Part shown: positions 31,676 through 41,741 of the stretch, piece by piece
How positions within the stretch are numbered: position 1 is the stretch's first letter
How the letters are laid out: every line of letters starts with the position of its first letter
Assembly: GCF_012570745.1 (NCBI RefSeq)
Contig: NZ_CP046212.1
Coordinates: 2,118 to 66,117, forward strand
Direction of reading: 5' to 3'
Length of the DNA: 64,000 bases
DNA from: Enterobacteriaceae endosymbiont of Donacia dentata
GTDB taxonomy: Bacteria; Pseudomonadota; Gammaproteobacteria; Enterobacterales; Enterobacteriaceae
The notes under the pieces: model-generated
What the model saw: the letters and a program-made list of their open reading frames with translations, nothing else
The model's database searches: none
Told to the model about the DNA's origin: nothing
Made by a program: the position numbers and the translations under genes

Positions 31676-33067
31676 TTAAATATTTCTTTTATCATAATAA
31701 CTAGAATAATTATCAAAACGTGCAATTTGATTATTAAAAATCAATTTTATAGTTCCAATAGGACCATTTCTTTGTTTTCCTATAATAATTTCAGCAATAC
31801 TACGTAAATTAGTGTTTTCATTATATACTTCATCTCTATAAATAAACATAATCAAATCAGCATCTTGTTCTATAGAACCAGATTCTCTCAAATCAGAATT
31901 CATAGGACGTTTATCAGATCTTTGTTCTAAAGATCTATTTAATTGAGATAAAGCTACTACAGGAACATGTAATTCTTTAGCTAGAGCTTTTAAAGAACGA
32001 GAAATTTCAGATATTTCTAATGTTCTGTTAAAAGATAAATTAGGAACTTTAATTAATTGTAAATAATCTATCATTATTAAACATAATCCATTATGTTCTC
32101 TAAATATTCTTCTTGAACGTAATCTAATTTCTGTTGGTGTTAATTCAGAAGAATCATCAATATATATATTTTTTTTTTTTAATAAAATACCCATAGTAGT
32201 AGAAATTTTTTTCCAATCATCATCATTTAATTGTCCTGTTCTAATTTTACTTTGATGTACTCTAGAAAGAGATGCTAACATACGAATCATAATTTGTTCA
32301 CAAGGCATTTCTAAACTAAAAATTAATACAGGTTTATTTTGAGATATAGCTGTATATTCACAAATATTCATGGCAAGAGTTGATTTACCCATAGATGGAC
32401 GTGCAGCAATTATAATAAGATCTGATTTTTGTAATCCTGCTGTTTTTTTATTTAATTCATGATAACCAGTATCTATACCTGTAACACCATTTTTAGGTGT
32501 TTTATAAAAAGATTCAATTTTAGATATTGTAACTTCTAAAATTTCTTCCAAATTTTTTGGTTTAGCATCTTTATTTAAACGTTTTTCTGCAATTTTAAAT
32601 ACACTAGATTCTGCAAAATTTAATAAATCTTCACTAGTTCTTCCATTAGGATAATATCCTGCTTCTGCTATTTTATTTGCAGTAAATATTATTTCTCTAA
32701 TAATAGCACGTTCATGAACAATATCTACATAAGCACCTATATTAGATATGCTTGGAATATTTTTTGATAATTCAGCTAAATATGCAAATCCTCCTATTTT
32801 ATTTAATTTATTTTTATTTTCTAAAGATTCAGAAAGTGTAATTAAATCAATAGGTTTTCCTAGTTCTATTAAATAATACATTTCAGTAAAAATAATTTTA
32901 TGTGATAAAATAAAAAAATCTTCTGTTATTATTTTTTCTATAATATTTTCCCATTGATTATTATCTAACATTAATCCTCCTAATATTGATTGTTCTGCTT
33001 CCAAAGAATAAGGAGGTATTTTTATTTTTTCAATTTGTAAATCTTTTTTTAATTTAAATTGTTTCAT
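31676..33067 (-). CDS. dnaB: replicative DNA helicase DnaB
   Basis: Hexameric 5'-3' helicase at the replication fork. The N-terminal domain begins PPYSLEAEQSILGGLMLDN (about 18-36). Walker A AARPSMGKSTLA is near residue 223-234; Walker B MIDYLQL and the arginine region SQLNRSLEQR, then KRPMNSDLRESGSIEQDAD, follow. The length of 463 residues is normal (E. coli 471). It lies between cysS and dusA on the same strand; dusA and dnaB are also near each other in E. coli. Confidence 0.97.
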   Translation of the reverse strand: MKQFKLKKDLQIEKIKIPPYSLEAEQSILGGLMLDNNQWENIIEKIITEDFFILSHKIIFTEMYYLIELGKPIDLITLSESLENKNKLNKIGGFAYLAELSKNIPSISNIGAYVDIVHERAIIREIIFTANKIAEAGYYPNGRTSEDLLNFAESSVFKIAEKRLNKDAKPKNLEEILEVTISKIESFYKTPKNGVTGIDTGYHELNKKTAGLQKSDLIIIAARPSMGKSTLAMNICEYTAISQNKPVLIFSLEMPCEQIMIRMLASLSRVHQSKIRTGQLNDDDWKKISTTMGILLKKKNIYIDDSSELTPTEIRLRSRRIFREHNGLCLIMIDYLQLIKVPNLSFNRTLEISEISRSLKALAKELHVPVVALSQLNRSLEQRSDKRPMNSDLRESGSIEQDADLIMFIYRDEVYNENTNLRSIAEIIIGKQRNGPIGTIKLIFNNQIARFDNYSSYYDKRNI

Positions 33068-33134
33068 TAAATTATTTCTATACCATATTTAAATATAATT
33101 TTTTAATTTTATAAAATAACCTAAATAAAACATA

Positions 33135-34121
33135 TTATTTTATTTTTATAAAAGATAATGCATTGGTTAAAACTTCTATTTTTTTAGAATTAAGATAATT
33201 TTTTTTATTAAAAATAAATTTTTTAAATTTATGTAATCCATTAAGACCTCTAAAAATATTTAATAAAGGAGTAATAATAGTTATTAAAGAAATATTATTA
33301 TTTAATTGTTTTTCTATATATGGAAACATTTCTTTTACTATTGTTAAAGGATTTTGTGTAATAAATTTATTTTTACAATTATAAATATAATTATCTATTT
33401 TTGTTAAAATCATAGGATTTTTAAAAATTTCACGACCAATCATAACTCCATCAACATATTTTAAATGTTTTTTGATATTTAATAAATTTTTAATTTCACC
33501 ATTAATAGATATTTTTGTATTTGGAAATTCTTTTTTAATTTTATAAACAATTTTATAATTTAATTTTGGAATTATTAAATTTTTTTTAGTATTAATTTTA
33601 TTATACAGTAATGCTTTTCTAGCATGAATAATAAATCTTTGACAACCACTTTTTATAAGTAAATTAATAAAATCACATAAAAATGTATAACTATAACTAT
33701 TATTAATACCAATTCTCATTTTAATTGTAATTGGTATTGAAACACTATCACTCATAGATTTTATACAATTTGATACTATATGTGGATATTTCATTAAACA
33801 TGCACCGAAATTTCCTTTTTGAGATTTTAAAGAAGGACATCCTAAATTAAAATTAATTTCCTTATAACCTATTTTTTCTGCTTTTTTACAATATAAAGAT
33901 AATAATTTTGGTTGATTACCAGCTAATTGTAATACTATATTATTTACATTATAATTTTCTAATAAAATTATTTCATTATTTTTAATTTTATTAATATGTA
34001 TCATTTCAGTATATAAAAGTGATTTTTTAGTTAATTGACGATAAAAATATCTACAATATTTATTTGTTTTTTTTAACATAGGGGCTACTTCAAATCTAAA
34101 ATATGGAATATTTGTTTTCAT
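33135..34121 (-). CDS. dusA: tRNA-dihydrouridine synthase DusA
   Basis: FMN enzyme that reduces U20/U20a in tRNA D-loops. The N-terminal FEVAPMLKKTNKYCRYFYRQ, catalytic Cys in LGCPSLKSQKGNFGACLM (about 94-111), KMRIGINNSYSYTFLCDFI and FIIHARKA fit DusA better than DusB or DusC. At 328 residues it is typical (E. coli 330). The usual VAPMMDWTD reads VAPMLKKTN here, a shift in an FMN-binding segment. Upstream neighbour der, downstream dnaB. Confidence 0.93.
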   Translation of the reverse strand: MKTNIPYFRFEVAPMLKKTNKYCRYFYRQLTKKSLLYTEMIHINKIKNNEIILLENYNVNNIVLQLAGNQPKLLSLYCKKAEKIGYKEINFNLGCPSLKSQKGNFGACLMKYPHIVSNCIKSMSDSVSIPITIKMRIGINNSYSYTFLCDFINLLIKSGCQRFIIHARKALLYNKINTKKNLIIPKLNYKIVYKIKKEFPNTKISINGEIKNLLNIKKHLKYVDGVMIGREIFKNPMILTKIDNYIYNCKNKFITQNPLTIVKEMFPYIEKQLNNNISLITIITPLLNIFRGLNGLHKFKKFIFNKKNYLNSKKIEVLTNALSFIKIK

Positions 34122-34207
34122 TTTTATGATAAATTAAATTTAATATATAAAATAAGTATAAAAAAATTTTCTTTATTTATATAAATATTATTTTTAATAC
34201 AGAAAAT

Positions 34208-35560
34208 TTAATTATATGGATTTTTATTTTCTTGAAATTTTAAAATTATGATATTTCCTATACATTTTAATTTTTTATAGAAAAAACTTAATAAATAACG
34301 TTTATAGTTTTTATTTAACTTTGTAACTTGGCTACCATGTATTTTAAATATTAAAGGATTTTTTTTAATTTGACTTATATATTTTAATTTTATACGTCTT
34401 CCATTATATATTGGAGGTAGAACTAAATTAGTTGCTAAATATAAAATTTTCATAAGTTTTGAAGTATTATAAATTTTATTAGAAATATTATATATTTTAT
34501 ATATTATAGAATAAATATAATTTATATTTTTAAGAAATTTAGCTGATATAGAAATAATAGGAAAAATATTAAATTTTATTTTGATAAGTTTTTTTAGATT
34601 ATTAATATCATTTAATGTAATTAAATCTGATTTATTAATAATTAAAATTATAGATTTACCTTTAGAAATAATATTTTGTATTATTGATATATCTTTATTA
34701 CAAAAAATTTTTTTTTCTCCATTAAGAATATATAATACAATATTAGATTTTTTTATTGATTTATAAGATTCTAAAATTGAAAGTTTTTCTATTTTATTTT
34801 TAATTTGATTATTTTTTTTTATACCTGCTGTATCAATTAAAATAATATCTTTATGTATATTACTAAAATTATTAATTGGAATTGAAATACTTTCTCTTGT
34901 TGTTCCGGGAACATTACTAACAACCATTCTTTTTTCATTAATAATATTATTAACTAAAGTAGATTTACCTACGTTAGGTAGTCCTATAATAGCTAATTTT
35001 ATTTTGTAATTTTTTTTTTCCTTTTGAAAAATTGATTCATTTATATAATGTTTATATATATAAATTTTCTTTATATATAAAAGTAATATTTTTTTTAATT
35101 TTATAATATCAATTTTTTTAATAAAATTAATTATATAAAAATCAACACCTAATAAGTAAAATTCTTGATCTAAAAAAACTTTATTTTTTATATTTAATAA
35201 TATAATTATTTTTGTACCATATTTTCTTATTTTGTTAATAATTTGGTAATCTATAGTATTAAGCTTATTTCCTTTTATTATTAATAAAATTAAATCTGAT
35301 TCTTGAATTGATTTTGATATTTGTTCTTTAATTAAAAAATTATTTTGATCATCTTTTTTATTATAATTAGAATAACTTACTGTATCAACACAAATAAATT
35401 TAAAATTTTTAATTTTTGCATTATCATATTTTTTATCTATTGTAAAACCTGATATTTTATTAACTAAAGCAGTGTATTTCTTTGTTAAAATATTATATAA
35501 AAAAGACTTTCCTACATTATTACCACCTAAAATAGTAATAATAGGATATTTAAATATCAT
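34208..35560 (-). CDS. der: ribosome-associated GTPase Der (EngA) with degenerate first G domain
   Basis: Tandem-GTPase needed for 50S assembly. G domain 2 is intact: GLPNVGKSTLVN (about 193-204), VPGTTRES, DTAGIKKN and NKSDL. G domain 1 keeps the P-loop (GGNNVGKS, 13-20), but the switch reads GFTIDK instead of GLTRDR, the DTGG motif reads DTVS, and the NKxD motif reads NIKN. Nucleotide binding by domain 1 is therefore doubtful. The C-terminal KH domain follows, with full overall length (450, E. coli 490). Upstream of it lies bamB, then hisS, the E. coli order. Confidence 0.94.
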   Translation of the reverse strand: MIFKYPIITILGGNNVGKSFLYNILTKKYTALVNKISGFTIDKKYDNAKIKNFKFICVDTVSYSNYNKKDDQNNFLIKEQISKSIQESDLILLIIKGNKLNTIDYQIINKIRKYGTKIIILLNIKNKVFLDQEFYLLGVDFYIINFIKKIDIIKLKKILLLYIKKIYIYKHYINESIFQKEKKNYKIKLAIIGLPNVGKSTLVNNIINEKRMVVSNVPGTTRESISIPINNFSNIHKDIILIDTAGIKKNNQIKNKIEKLSILESYKSIKKSNIVLYILNGEKKIFCNKDISIIQNIISKGKSIILIINKSDLITLNDINNLKKLIKIKFNIFPIISISAKFLKNINYIYSIIYKIYNISNKIYNTSKLMKILYLATNLVLPPIYNGRRIKLKYISQIKKNPLIFKIHGSQVTKLNKNYKRYLLSFFYKKLKCIGNIIILKFQENKNPYN

Positions 35561-35580
35561 TTTTTTATCTCTTAATTTAA

Positions 35581-36768
35581 TTATATTATTTTAATTTTAT
35601 ATAAATAAATCTTATTATATATAGTTTGTATAATTAATTTATTTTTTATTAAAAAAGCAAACCTAATTTTATATTTATCAATTTTTTTTTTCCCAACAAA
35701 ATTACCTAATCTATAATTGATCCAATAAATAAATCCTTTTTTATTTGTAAAAAAAATATACTTTTTATAAAAAAATAAATTATCTATTTCATTTTTTTGA
35801 AATTTATTTTGTCTCCAAATTAAATTACCATTATTTGCATTTAATGCAAAAATTTCATTTTTAGAAGTTATTAAATAAATAATATTTTTATATATAATAA
35901 AATTTTTATGAGTAAAATATACTTTTTTCCAAATAATTTTTCCTGTACTTAAATCTAAAGCTACAAAATTTCCATTATAAGAAGATGCATAAACAATACC
36001 ATTGTATATAATAGGTTTTATATCAATATCATTAATATTGATAAAATCATCTTTATTATTAAATCTTAATAAATTTTGTTCCCAGACTAATGATCCATTA
36101 GTAATTATACGAGAACTAATTATACCATTATCACTTCCTATTATAACATTATTAAAAAAAATTACCGGAGTAGAAACACCTTTAATAGAAAATTTATTTG
36201 AATGACCTAAACTTACTGTCCATAAAATTTGGCCATTATTTTTATTTAATCCTTGTAAAATATTATCTATATTATGTACTAATAAAATATCATTTTTAAT
36301 AACAAAACTAGATAATATTTCATTAAAAACTTTTTTTTTCCAAATTATAGACTTATTTTTAATATTAAAAGCAAAAATTTCACCTTTTTTATTTCCTAAA
36401 TATAAATAATTATTAGATATAATAGGTCCACTAGTGAAAAAATTATATTTACAATATGAAAAAATACAAAAATTTTTTATTAAATTAAAACTCCAAACAA
36501 TTTTCCCTGTTTTTATACTTATACAATAAATTGTTCCATTTCTATTAGCTATATATAATAAATTATTTTTATATATAGGATATAATTTTGTATAATTGAT
36601 ATTATTATTTTTTATTTTTTGTTCCCAAATTAATTTTAATTTGATTGTATTTAATTGAGATATTTGATATTTTTTTTTGTTAAAAAAATAATTTTTTTTA
36701 TATATACAAGATATAAAAGAAAAAGTAGAAAAAATAAATATTAAAATTATAAATTTTGATAACTTCAT
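35581..36768 (-). CDS. bamB: outer-membrane assembly lipoprotein BamB
   Basis: Lipoprotein of the BAM complex that scaffolds BamA during insertion of outer-membrane beta barrels. A signal sequence with lipobox FISC puts the lipidated Cys at 21. The rest is an eight-bladed beta propeller, with PQQ-like repeats such as GTIYCISIKTGKIVW, GNFVALDLSTGKIIW and IFALNANNGNLIW. At 395 residues it is full length (E. coli 392). LspA, needed to mature it, is at 56 kb. Lies 20 bases before der on the same strand. Confidence 0.94.
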   Translation of the reverse strand: MKLSKFIILIFIFSTFSFISCIYKKNYFFNKKKYQISQLNTIKLKLIWEQKIKNNNINYTKLYPIYKNNLLYIANRNGTIYCISIKTGKIVWSFNLIKNFCIFSYCKYNFFTSGPIISNNYLYLGNKKGEIFAFNIKNKSIIWKKKVFNEILSSFVIKNDILLVHNIDNILQGLNKNNGQILWTVSLGHSNKFSIKGVSTPVIFFNNVIIGSDNGIISSRIITNGSLVWEQNLLRFNNKDDFININDIDIKPIIYNGIVYASSYNGNFVALDLSTGKIIWKKVYFTHKNFIIYKNIIYLITSKNEIFALNANNGNLIWRQNKFQKNEIDNLFFYKKYIFFTNKKGFIYWINYRLGNFVGKKKIDKYKIRFAFLIKNKLIIQTIYNKIYLYKIKII

Positions 36769-36864
36769 ATTTTACTCGTTATTTTAATTAAAAAAACAGT
36801 ATCTAGTAACAAAAAATTTTATTTATTACATAATAATATTATTATAAATATAATAAACTTTAAT

Positions 36865-38151
36865 TTAAATATTTTTAAAAATTTTTTCTAATTTTAATAT
36901 TAATTGATTTTCTGGTATAGTTACTTGTTTTTTAGAATATAAATTTTTAACTATAATTGAATTATTATTTATTTCTTTTAAACCTATTATAATTATAAAA
37001 TGAGATTTATATTTAATTGCGTGAACAATTTGTTTTTTTAAACTCTTAAAAAGATAACTAGTTAATATTCTTAATTTTGGAAAATTCTTTCTAATTAATT
37101 CTCCAATCATTAAAATTTTTTTTAAAGTATAATTATTTTCCATTGGAATTAAAAAAATATCTATTAAAAAATTTGTATCTAATTTTATAGACTCAGTATT
37201 TTTAATTAATAAAATTAAACGTTCCATTCCAATAGCACATCCAACTCCGTTTTTATCTCTGTTACAACTCATTTTATTAATTAATTTATCATATCTACCA
37301 CCTCCACATATAGTTTTAGAAGTACCTAAATTATTTGTTTTCCATTCAAATACTATATCATTATAGTAATCTAATCCTCTAACTAAATAATTATTTATAG
37401 TAAATTTTATATTCATAAAATTTAATATTTCACATAATTTTTTAAATGTATTTACACTTTTTTCATTAAGAAAATTTTTTAATTTAGGAGCATAATTTAA
37501 TAATTTTTGAATATTTTTATTTTTAGAATCTAATATTCTTAATGGATTTTTATATATTTTTTGTTGATAACTAAAATCTAAAAATTTTAAATTTTTTTTA
37601 AAAAATAATATTAATTCTGTTATATATTTTTGTCTATCTATTATGGAACCAATAGAATTAATTTCTAGAAAAATATTATTTGTAATATTTAATTTTTTCC
37701 ATAAATTATTTGTTAAAATAATTATTTCAGCATCTATATAAGGAGATTTTAATCCAATTATTTCTATTCCAATTTGATTAAATTGTCTATATCGTCCTTT
37801 TTGAGGTCTTTCATATCTAAACATTGGTCCATTATACCAAAAACGTCTATTATTAGAAAAAATATTATTTTCTATTATGGAACGTAAAAATCCTGTAGTT
37901 CCTTCTGGACGTAAAGTTAACGAATCTTTATTTTTATCAAATAAATTATACATTTCTTTTTCTATAATATCTGTAGATTCTCCAATAGTTTTCTTAAATA
38001 ATTTACTTTTTTCTAAAATAGGTAATTTAATTTCTTGATAACCATAATTTTTTAAAGTATTTTTAATAATATTCTCAATATTTTCCCATAGTAAAGTATC
38101 TGGAAATAAACAATCATGCATACCGTGAACAGCAGTAATTTTTTTTATCAC
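36865..38151 (-). CDS. hisS: histidyl-tRNA synthetase
   Basis: Class II synthetase for tRNA-His. Motif 2 region TLRPEGTTGFLRSI, then RFWYNGPMFRYERPQKGRYRQF, histidine motif VRGLDYYNDIVFEW, and motif 3 GGGRYDKL with GVGCAIGMERL are all present. The length of 428 residues is near E. coli's 424. The usual GLDYY precedes a normal active site, although A/T drift is heavy in the C-terminal anticodon domain. Upstream end of the leftward block that runs to dapD; divergent from tadA across 225 bases of A/T with nothing recognisable. Confidence 0.96.
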   Translation of the reverse strand: MIKKITAVHGMHDCLFPDTLLWENIENIIKNTLKNYGYQEIKLPILEKSKLFKKTIGESTDIIEKEMYNLFDKNKDSLTLRPEGTTGFLRSIIENNIFSNNRRFWYNGPMFRYERPQKGRYRQFNQIGIEIIGLKSPYIDAEIIILTNNLWKKLNITNNIFLEINSIGSIIDRQKYITELILFFKKNLKFLDFSYQQKIYKNPLRILDSKNKNIQKLLNYAPKLKNFLNEKSVNTFKKLCEILNFMNIKFTINNYLVRGLDYYNDIVFEWKTNNLGTSKTICGGGRYDKLINKMSCNRDKNGVGCAIGMERLILLIKNTESIKLDTNFLIDIFLIPMENNYTLKKILMIGELIRKNFPKLRILTSYLFKSLKKQIVHAIKYKSHFIIIIGLKEINNNSIIVKNLYSKKQVTIPENQLILKLEKIFKNI

Positions 38152-38376
38152 TATAAAATACTCTTTTAATATAAATACTAATTTAGATTAAATTTTAAGT
38201 TATATTAATATTATTTAATAAAATTTAGTATATTTTAAAATATGAAATGAGAAAGTAAATATCTTTATTTATTTTAATTTTTTATTTTTATAACTATAAT
38301 AAAAAATAAATATAATATATTATATTTTTAATATATTAAAATATTAATATAATTATATATAAAAATCTATATTATA

Positions 38377-38892
38377 ATGAATAATGATATTTATTGGATG
38401 AAATATACTTTAAAAATAGCTATTTTAGCTAAAAATTCTGGAGAAATACCAGTTGGTGCTATTATTGTTAAAAATAATAAAATTATTTCCTACGGTTATA
38501 ATAGTTCAATAAAAAAAAATGATCCTACAGCACATGCTGAAATAATAGCTTTAAGAAAAGCAGGAAAGTTTTTAAAAAATTATAGATTATTAAATACAAC
38601 TATGTATGTAACATTAGAACCATGTTTAATGTGTTTTGGAGCTATAATAATTAGTAGAATTACTCGTTTAGTATTTAGTTCATATAATAAAAAATATAGT
38701 GGAAAAAATCATAAACTAGGATCTTTTATAAATTTATTGAAAATTTATGATATTAATCATAAACTAAAAATTAGTTCTGGTATTTTAATTAACAAATCTA
38801 CGAATATTATAAAAAATTTTTTTAATAAAAAAAGAAAAAATAATTTTTTAACAAAAAGGTTTATTAATTTTGAAAAAAAATTTAAAACATGA
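38377..38892 (+). CDS. tadA: tRNA-specific adenosine deaminase TadA
   Basis: Zn-dependent deaminase converting A34 to inosine in tRNA-Arg(ACG). The active site HAEI (about 53-56) with catalytic Glu and the Zn ligands PCLMC (about 82-86) are intact; the N terminus has GEIPVGAIIV. It has 171 residues against 167. Its only substrate tRNA is encoded at 27.1 kb. The last 23 bases overlap glyA in another frame. Confidence 0.95.
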   Translation: MNNDIYWMKYTLKIAILAKNSGEIPVGAIIVKNNKIISYGYNSSIKKNDPTAHAEIIALRKAGKFLKNYRLLNTTMYVTLEPCLMCFGAIIISRITRLVFSSYNKKYSGKNHKLGSFINLLKIYDINHKLKISSGILINKSTNIIKNFFNKKRKNNFLTKRFINFEKKFKT

Positions 38893-40108
38893 TATAGAAT
38901 TATTTAATTTAATAAATAAAGAAAAAATAAGACAAGAAGAAAATATTGAATTAATAGCTTCTGAAAATTATGCATCTTTTAATACTATGTATGCACAAGG
39001 ATCTCAATTAACTAATAAATATGCAGAAGGATATCCTAATAATAGATATTATGGTGGGTGTAAATATATAGACAAAATAGAAAAATTAGCTATAAATAGA
39101 GCTAAACAATTATTTAATGCAGATTATGTAAATGTACAACCACATTCAGGATCTCAAGCTAATTTTGCTGTATATTTAGCTTTATTAAATCCTGGAGATA
39201 TTATTATGGGATTAAAAAATTCGCATGGAGGACATTTAACTCATGGATCTAAAGTTAATTTTTCAGGGAAAATTTATAAAAATATATCTTATAAAATTAA
39301 TAAAGAGGGAATTATTGATTATGATTATTTATTATTTTTAGCAAAAAAATATAAACCAAAAATTATTGTTGGAGGATTTTCTTCATATTCTAGAATATGT
39401 GATTGGGAAAAAATGAGAAACATTGCTGATTTAGTAGGATCATATTTTTTAGTAGATATTTCACATATTGTTGGATTAATTATTGCAAAAATATATCCGA
39501 ACCCATTATTTTATGCACATGTAGTAACAAGCACAACACATAAAACATTATCAGGTCCTAGAGGAGGTATTATTTTATCTACAAAAAAAAATAAACATTT
39601 ATTTAAAAAATTTGATAAAGCAGTATTTCCAGGTATACAAGGAGGACCATTAATGCATGTAATAGCTGCTAAAGCAGTAGCATTTAAAGAAGCATTAACA
39701 CCAAAATTTATTACATATCAAAAACAAGTATTAAAAAATGCAAAATTAATGGTAAAAATATTTAAAAAATATAAATATAAAATAGTATCAAATAATACAG
39801 ATAGTCACCTATTTATAATAGATTTAACAAATAAAAAAATAACTGGTATAGAAGCAGAAAAATTATTAGAAAAATATAATATTATAGTAAATAAAAATAG
39901 TATTCCTGATGATATAAACCCTCCTAATATTACTTCTGGTATAAGAATAGGCACTCCTGCAATTACAAAAAGAGGTTTTAAAGAGAAAGAAATATTATTA
40001 TTATCTAATTATATAATTAATATTATAAATAAAAAAAATATATATATTAAAAATATAAAAGATAATATAATTAAATTATGTAAATTATTTCCTGTATATA
40101 AAAAATGA
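38870..40108 (+). CDS. glyA: serine hydroxymethyltransferase GlyA
   Basis: PLP enzyme that makes glycine and methylene-THF from serine, feeding FolD. ELIASENYASF, GSQLTNKYAEGYP, NRYYGGC, and the PLP lysine in STTHKTLSGPRGG (about 219-231) are conserved; HVAGLIA of E. coli reads HIVGLII. The length is 412 (E. coli 417). No ATG fits the N terminus; the best start is TTG at 38870, inside tadA, with an AAGG at about 38856-38859 as ribosome site. tadA and glyA may be translationally coupled. Confidence 0.95.
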   Translation: MKKNLKHDIELFNLINKEKIRQEENIELIASENYASFNTMYAQGSQLTNKYAEGYPNNRYYGGCKYIDKIEKLAINRAKQLFNADYVNVQPHSGSQANFAVYLALLNPGDIIMGLKNSHGGHLTHGSKVNFSGKIYKNISYKINKEGIIDYDYLLFLAKKYKPKIIVGGFSSYSRICDWEKMRNIADLVGSYFLVDISHIVGLIIAKIYPNPLFYAHVVTSTTHKTLSGPRGGIILSTKKNKHLFKKFDKAVFPGIQGGPLMHVIAAKAVAFKEALTPKFITYQKQVLKNAKLMVKIFKKYKYKIVSNNTDSHLFIIDLTNKKITGIEAEKLLEKYNIIVNKNSIPDDINPPNITSGIRIGTPAITKRGFKEKEILLLSNYIINIINKKNIYIKNIKDNIIKLCKLFPVYKK

Positions 40109-40170
40109 AATTTTATTTTATAAAAAATATTTTTTATAATTTAAAATTTATTTAAATAAGGTATGTTTTT

Positions 40171-40731
40171 ATGAAAAAATATTATTCTGTTTTTCTTTGT
40201 GTTACAGATGGTGTAGAAGATATAGAGACAGTTTCTTCTATAGATATATTAACTCGAAGTAATATTAATGTTATATTAGTGAGTACAAACAATAAATATA
40301 AAATATCATGTGCACATGGTACTAATATTATAAGTAATACTTTTTTAAAAGAATTAAAAGATGATTCAAATGTAAAAGCAATTTTACTTCCTGGTGGTTT
40401 AAAAGCATCAAAACATTTTAGTAAAAATCTTCTTTTATTAAAATATTTAAAAAAATTTAAAAAAACTAAAAGAATAATTGGAGCAATATGTGCATCTCCT
40501 GCAATAGTTATTGCTTCTAATAATATTTTTCCTACAGCAAAAATGACTGGATATTTAAATTTTAAATCTCTAATACCGAAATATCAATGGTCAAAATATC
40601 CAATTTTTTGGGATGATAAAAATAAATTATTAACAGCTCAGAGTGTTAAATATGCGATTGAATTTAATTTAAAACTAGTAAAAATTATTTTAGGAGAAAA
40701 AATTTCTTTAAAAATTGGAAGAGAATTATAA
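40171..40731 (+). CDS. yajL: protein/nucleotide deglycase-like chaperone YajL (DJ-1 family)
   Basis: DJ-1/PfpI-family protein reported in E. coli to protect proteins against oxidative and thiol stress and as a deglycase. The nucleophile-elbow Cys is in GAICASPA (about residue 107), and the N-terminal Glu in GVEDIE (about residue 15) matches the DJ-1 pair. LLPGGLKASKHF and TAKMTGYLNF fit YajL better than other paralogues. The length of 186 residues is near E. coli's 196. It converges on nusB; in E. coli yajL also lies in the ribD-nusB neighbourhood. Confidence 0.9.
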   Translation: MKKYYSVFLCVTDGVEDIETVSSIDILTRSNINVILVSTNNKYKISCAHGTNIISNTFLKELKDDSNVKAILLPGGLKASKHFSKNLLLLKYLKKFKKTKRIIGAICASPAIVIASNNIFPTAKMTGYLNFKSLIPKYQWSKYPIFWDDKNKLLTAQSVKYAIEFNLKLVKIILGEKISLKIGREL

Positions 40732-40790
40732 TTATTTTTATAAATTAAATTTAAAAATATTAATTTAAAATATATCATATAAAAAATATT

Positions 40791-41210
40791 TTAAATTCTT
40801 AATTTATTTGCTATTTTATCTAATACACCGTTAATAAATTTATAACTATTATCAACTCCACCAAAACTTTTTGCTAAATAAATACTTTCATTTATAACAA
40901 CTTTATATGGTACATCTAAACGATTTATTAATTCATATAATGATATACGTAAAATTGCTTTTTCAATTTGTCCTAATTCAAATAATTTACGAGATAAAAA
41001 TGGTTTCATTACATTATCTAGATAAATACTATTAACTATTACACCATTTATTAAATCATTAAAATAATCAATATCAATATTTTTAATATCTTGTATAGAC
41101 TCATTTAAAAAATAATATTGTATATCATGAAAATTATTTTTTGATAATTGCCAAGAATATATGGCCTGTAAAGCATATTTTCTTGCTTGATATCTATCTG
41201 TAAATTTCAC
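40791..41210 (-). CDS. nusB: transcription antitermination factor NusB
   Basis: Binds boxA RNA with NusE (S10) to suppress termination, chiefly in rRNA operons. The all-helical family pattern is clear: [56 protein letters not shown], then [20 protein letters not shown]. The length of 139 residues equals E. coli. Translation starts at GTG, which shares four bases (GTGA) with the ribH stop, indicating coupling. The operon order ribD-ribH-nusB is the enterobacterial one. Confidence 0.96.
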   Translation of the reverse strand: MKFTDRYQARKYALQAIYSWQLSKNNFHDIQYYFLNESIQDIKNIDIDYFNDLINGVIVNSIYLDNVMKPFLSRKLFELGQIEKAILRISLYELINRLDVPYKVVINESIYLAKSFGGVDNSYKFINGVLDKIANKLRI

Positions 41211-41704
41211 TTAATTTCCTTTATATTTTTATTTAATAATTTTATTGATTTAAATATATTAATCATTTCTAATAAAGTTAAAGCAGCTTCAGTACCTCTA
41301 TTTCCTATTTTTATTCCAGATCTTTCTATTGCTTGTTCAATATTATTTGTTGTTAAAATACCAAAAGAAACTGGAATATTATTTTTAACTGATAAATTAG
41401 ATATTTGGAAACAAACTTCTTTTGATAAATATTTAAAATGAGGTGTTTTACCTTTAATAATAGTTCCAATAGCTATTATACCATTATAAAATTTTTTTTG
41501 TATTAATAATTGAATTACTGATGCTATTTCATAACTTCCAGGTACCCAACATATAGTTATATTTTTTTTTTGTACCATTCCTATTCTTTGTAGGGTATCT
41601 ATAGTAGCACATAATAAATTTTTATTTATAAATTTATTAAATCTTGATACAACAATAGCTATTGTTGCATTAGATGCCATAATATTTTCATCTATTATTT
41701 TCAT
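41207..41704 (-). CDS. ribH: 6,7-dimethyl-8-ribityllumazine synthase
   Basis: Condenses the pyrimidinedione with dihydroxybutanone phosphate to lumazine, the penultimate step to riboflavin. [42 protein letters not shown] and [20 protein letters not shown] are diagnostic. It has 165 residues against 156. Middle gene of ribD-ribH-nusB, 37 bases from ribD and overlapping nusB by four. ribA, ribB and ribC are not in this window. Confidence 0.96.
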   Translation of the reverse strand: MKIIDENIMASNATIAIVVSRFNKFINKNLLCATIDTLQRIGMVQKKNITICWVPGSYEIASVIQLLIQKKFYNGIIAIGTIIKGKTPHFKYLSKEVCFQISNLSVKNNIPVSFGILTTNNIEQAIERSGIKIGNRGTEAALTLLEMINIFKSIKLLNKNIKEIK

Positions 41705-41741
41705 AATTATAGTATCCTTTATATTTTTTTATATTTAAAAA

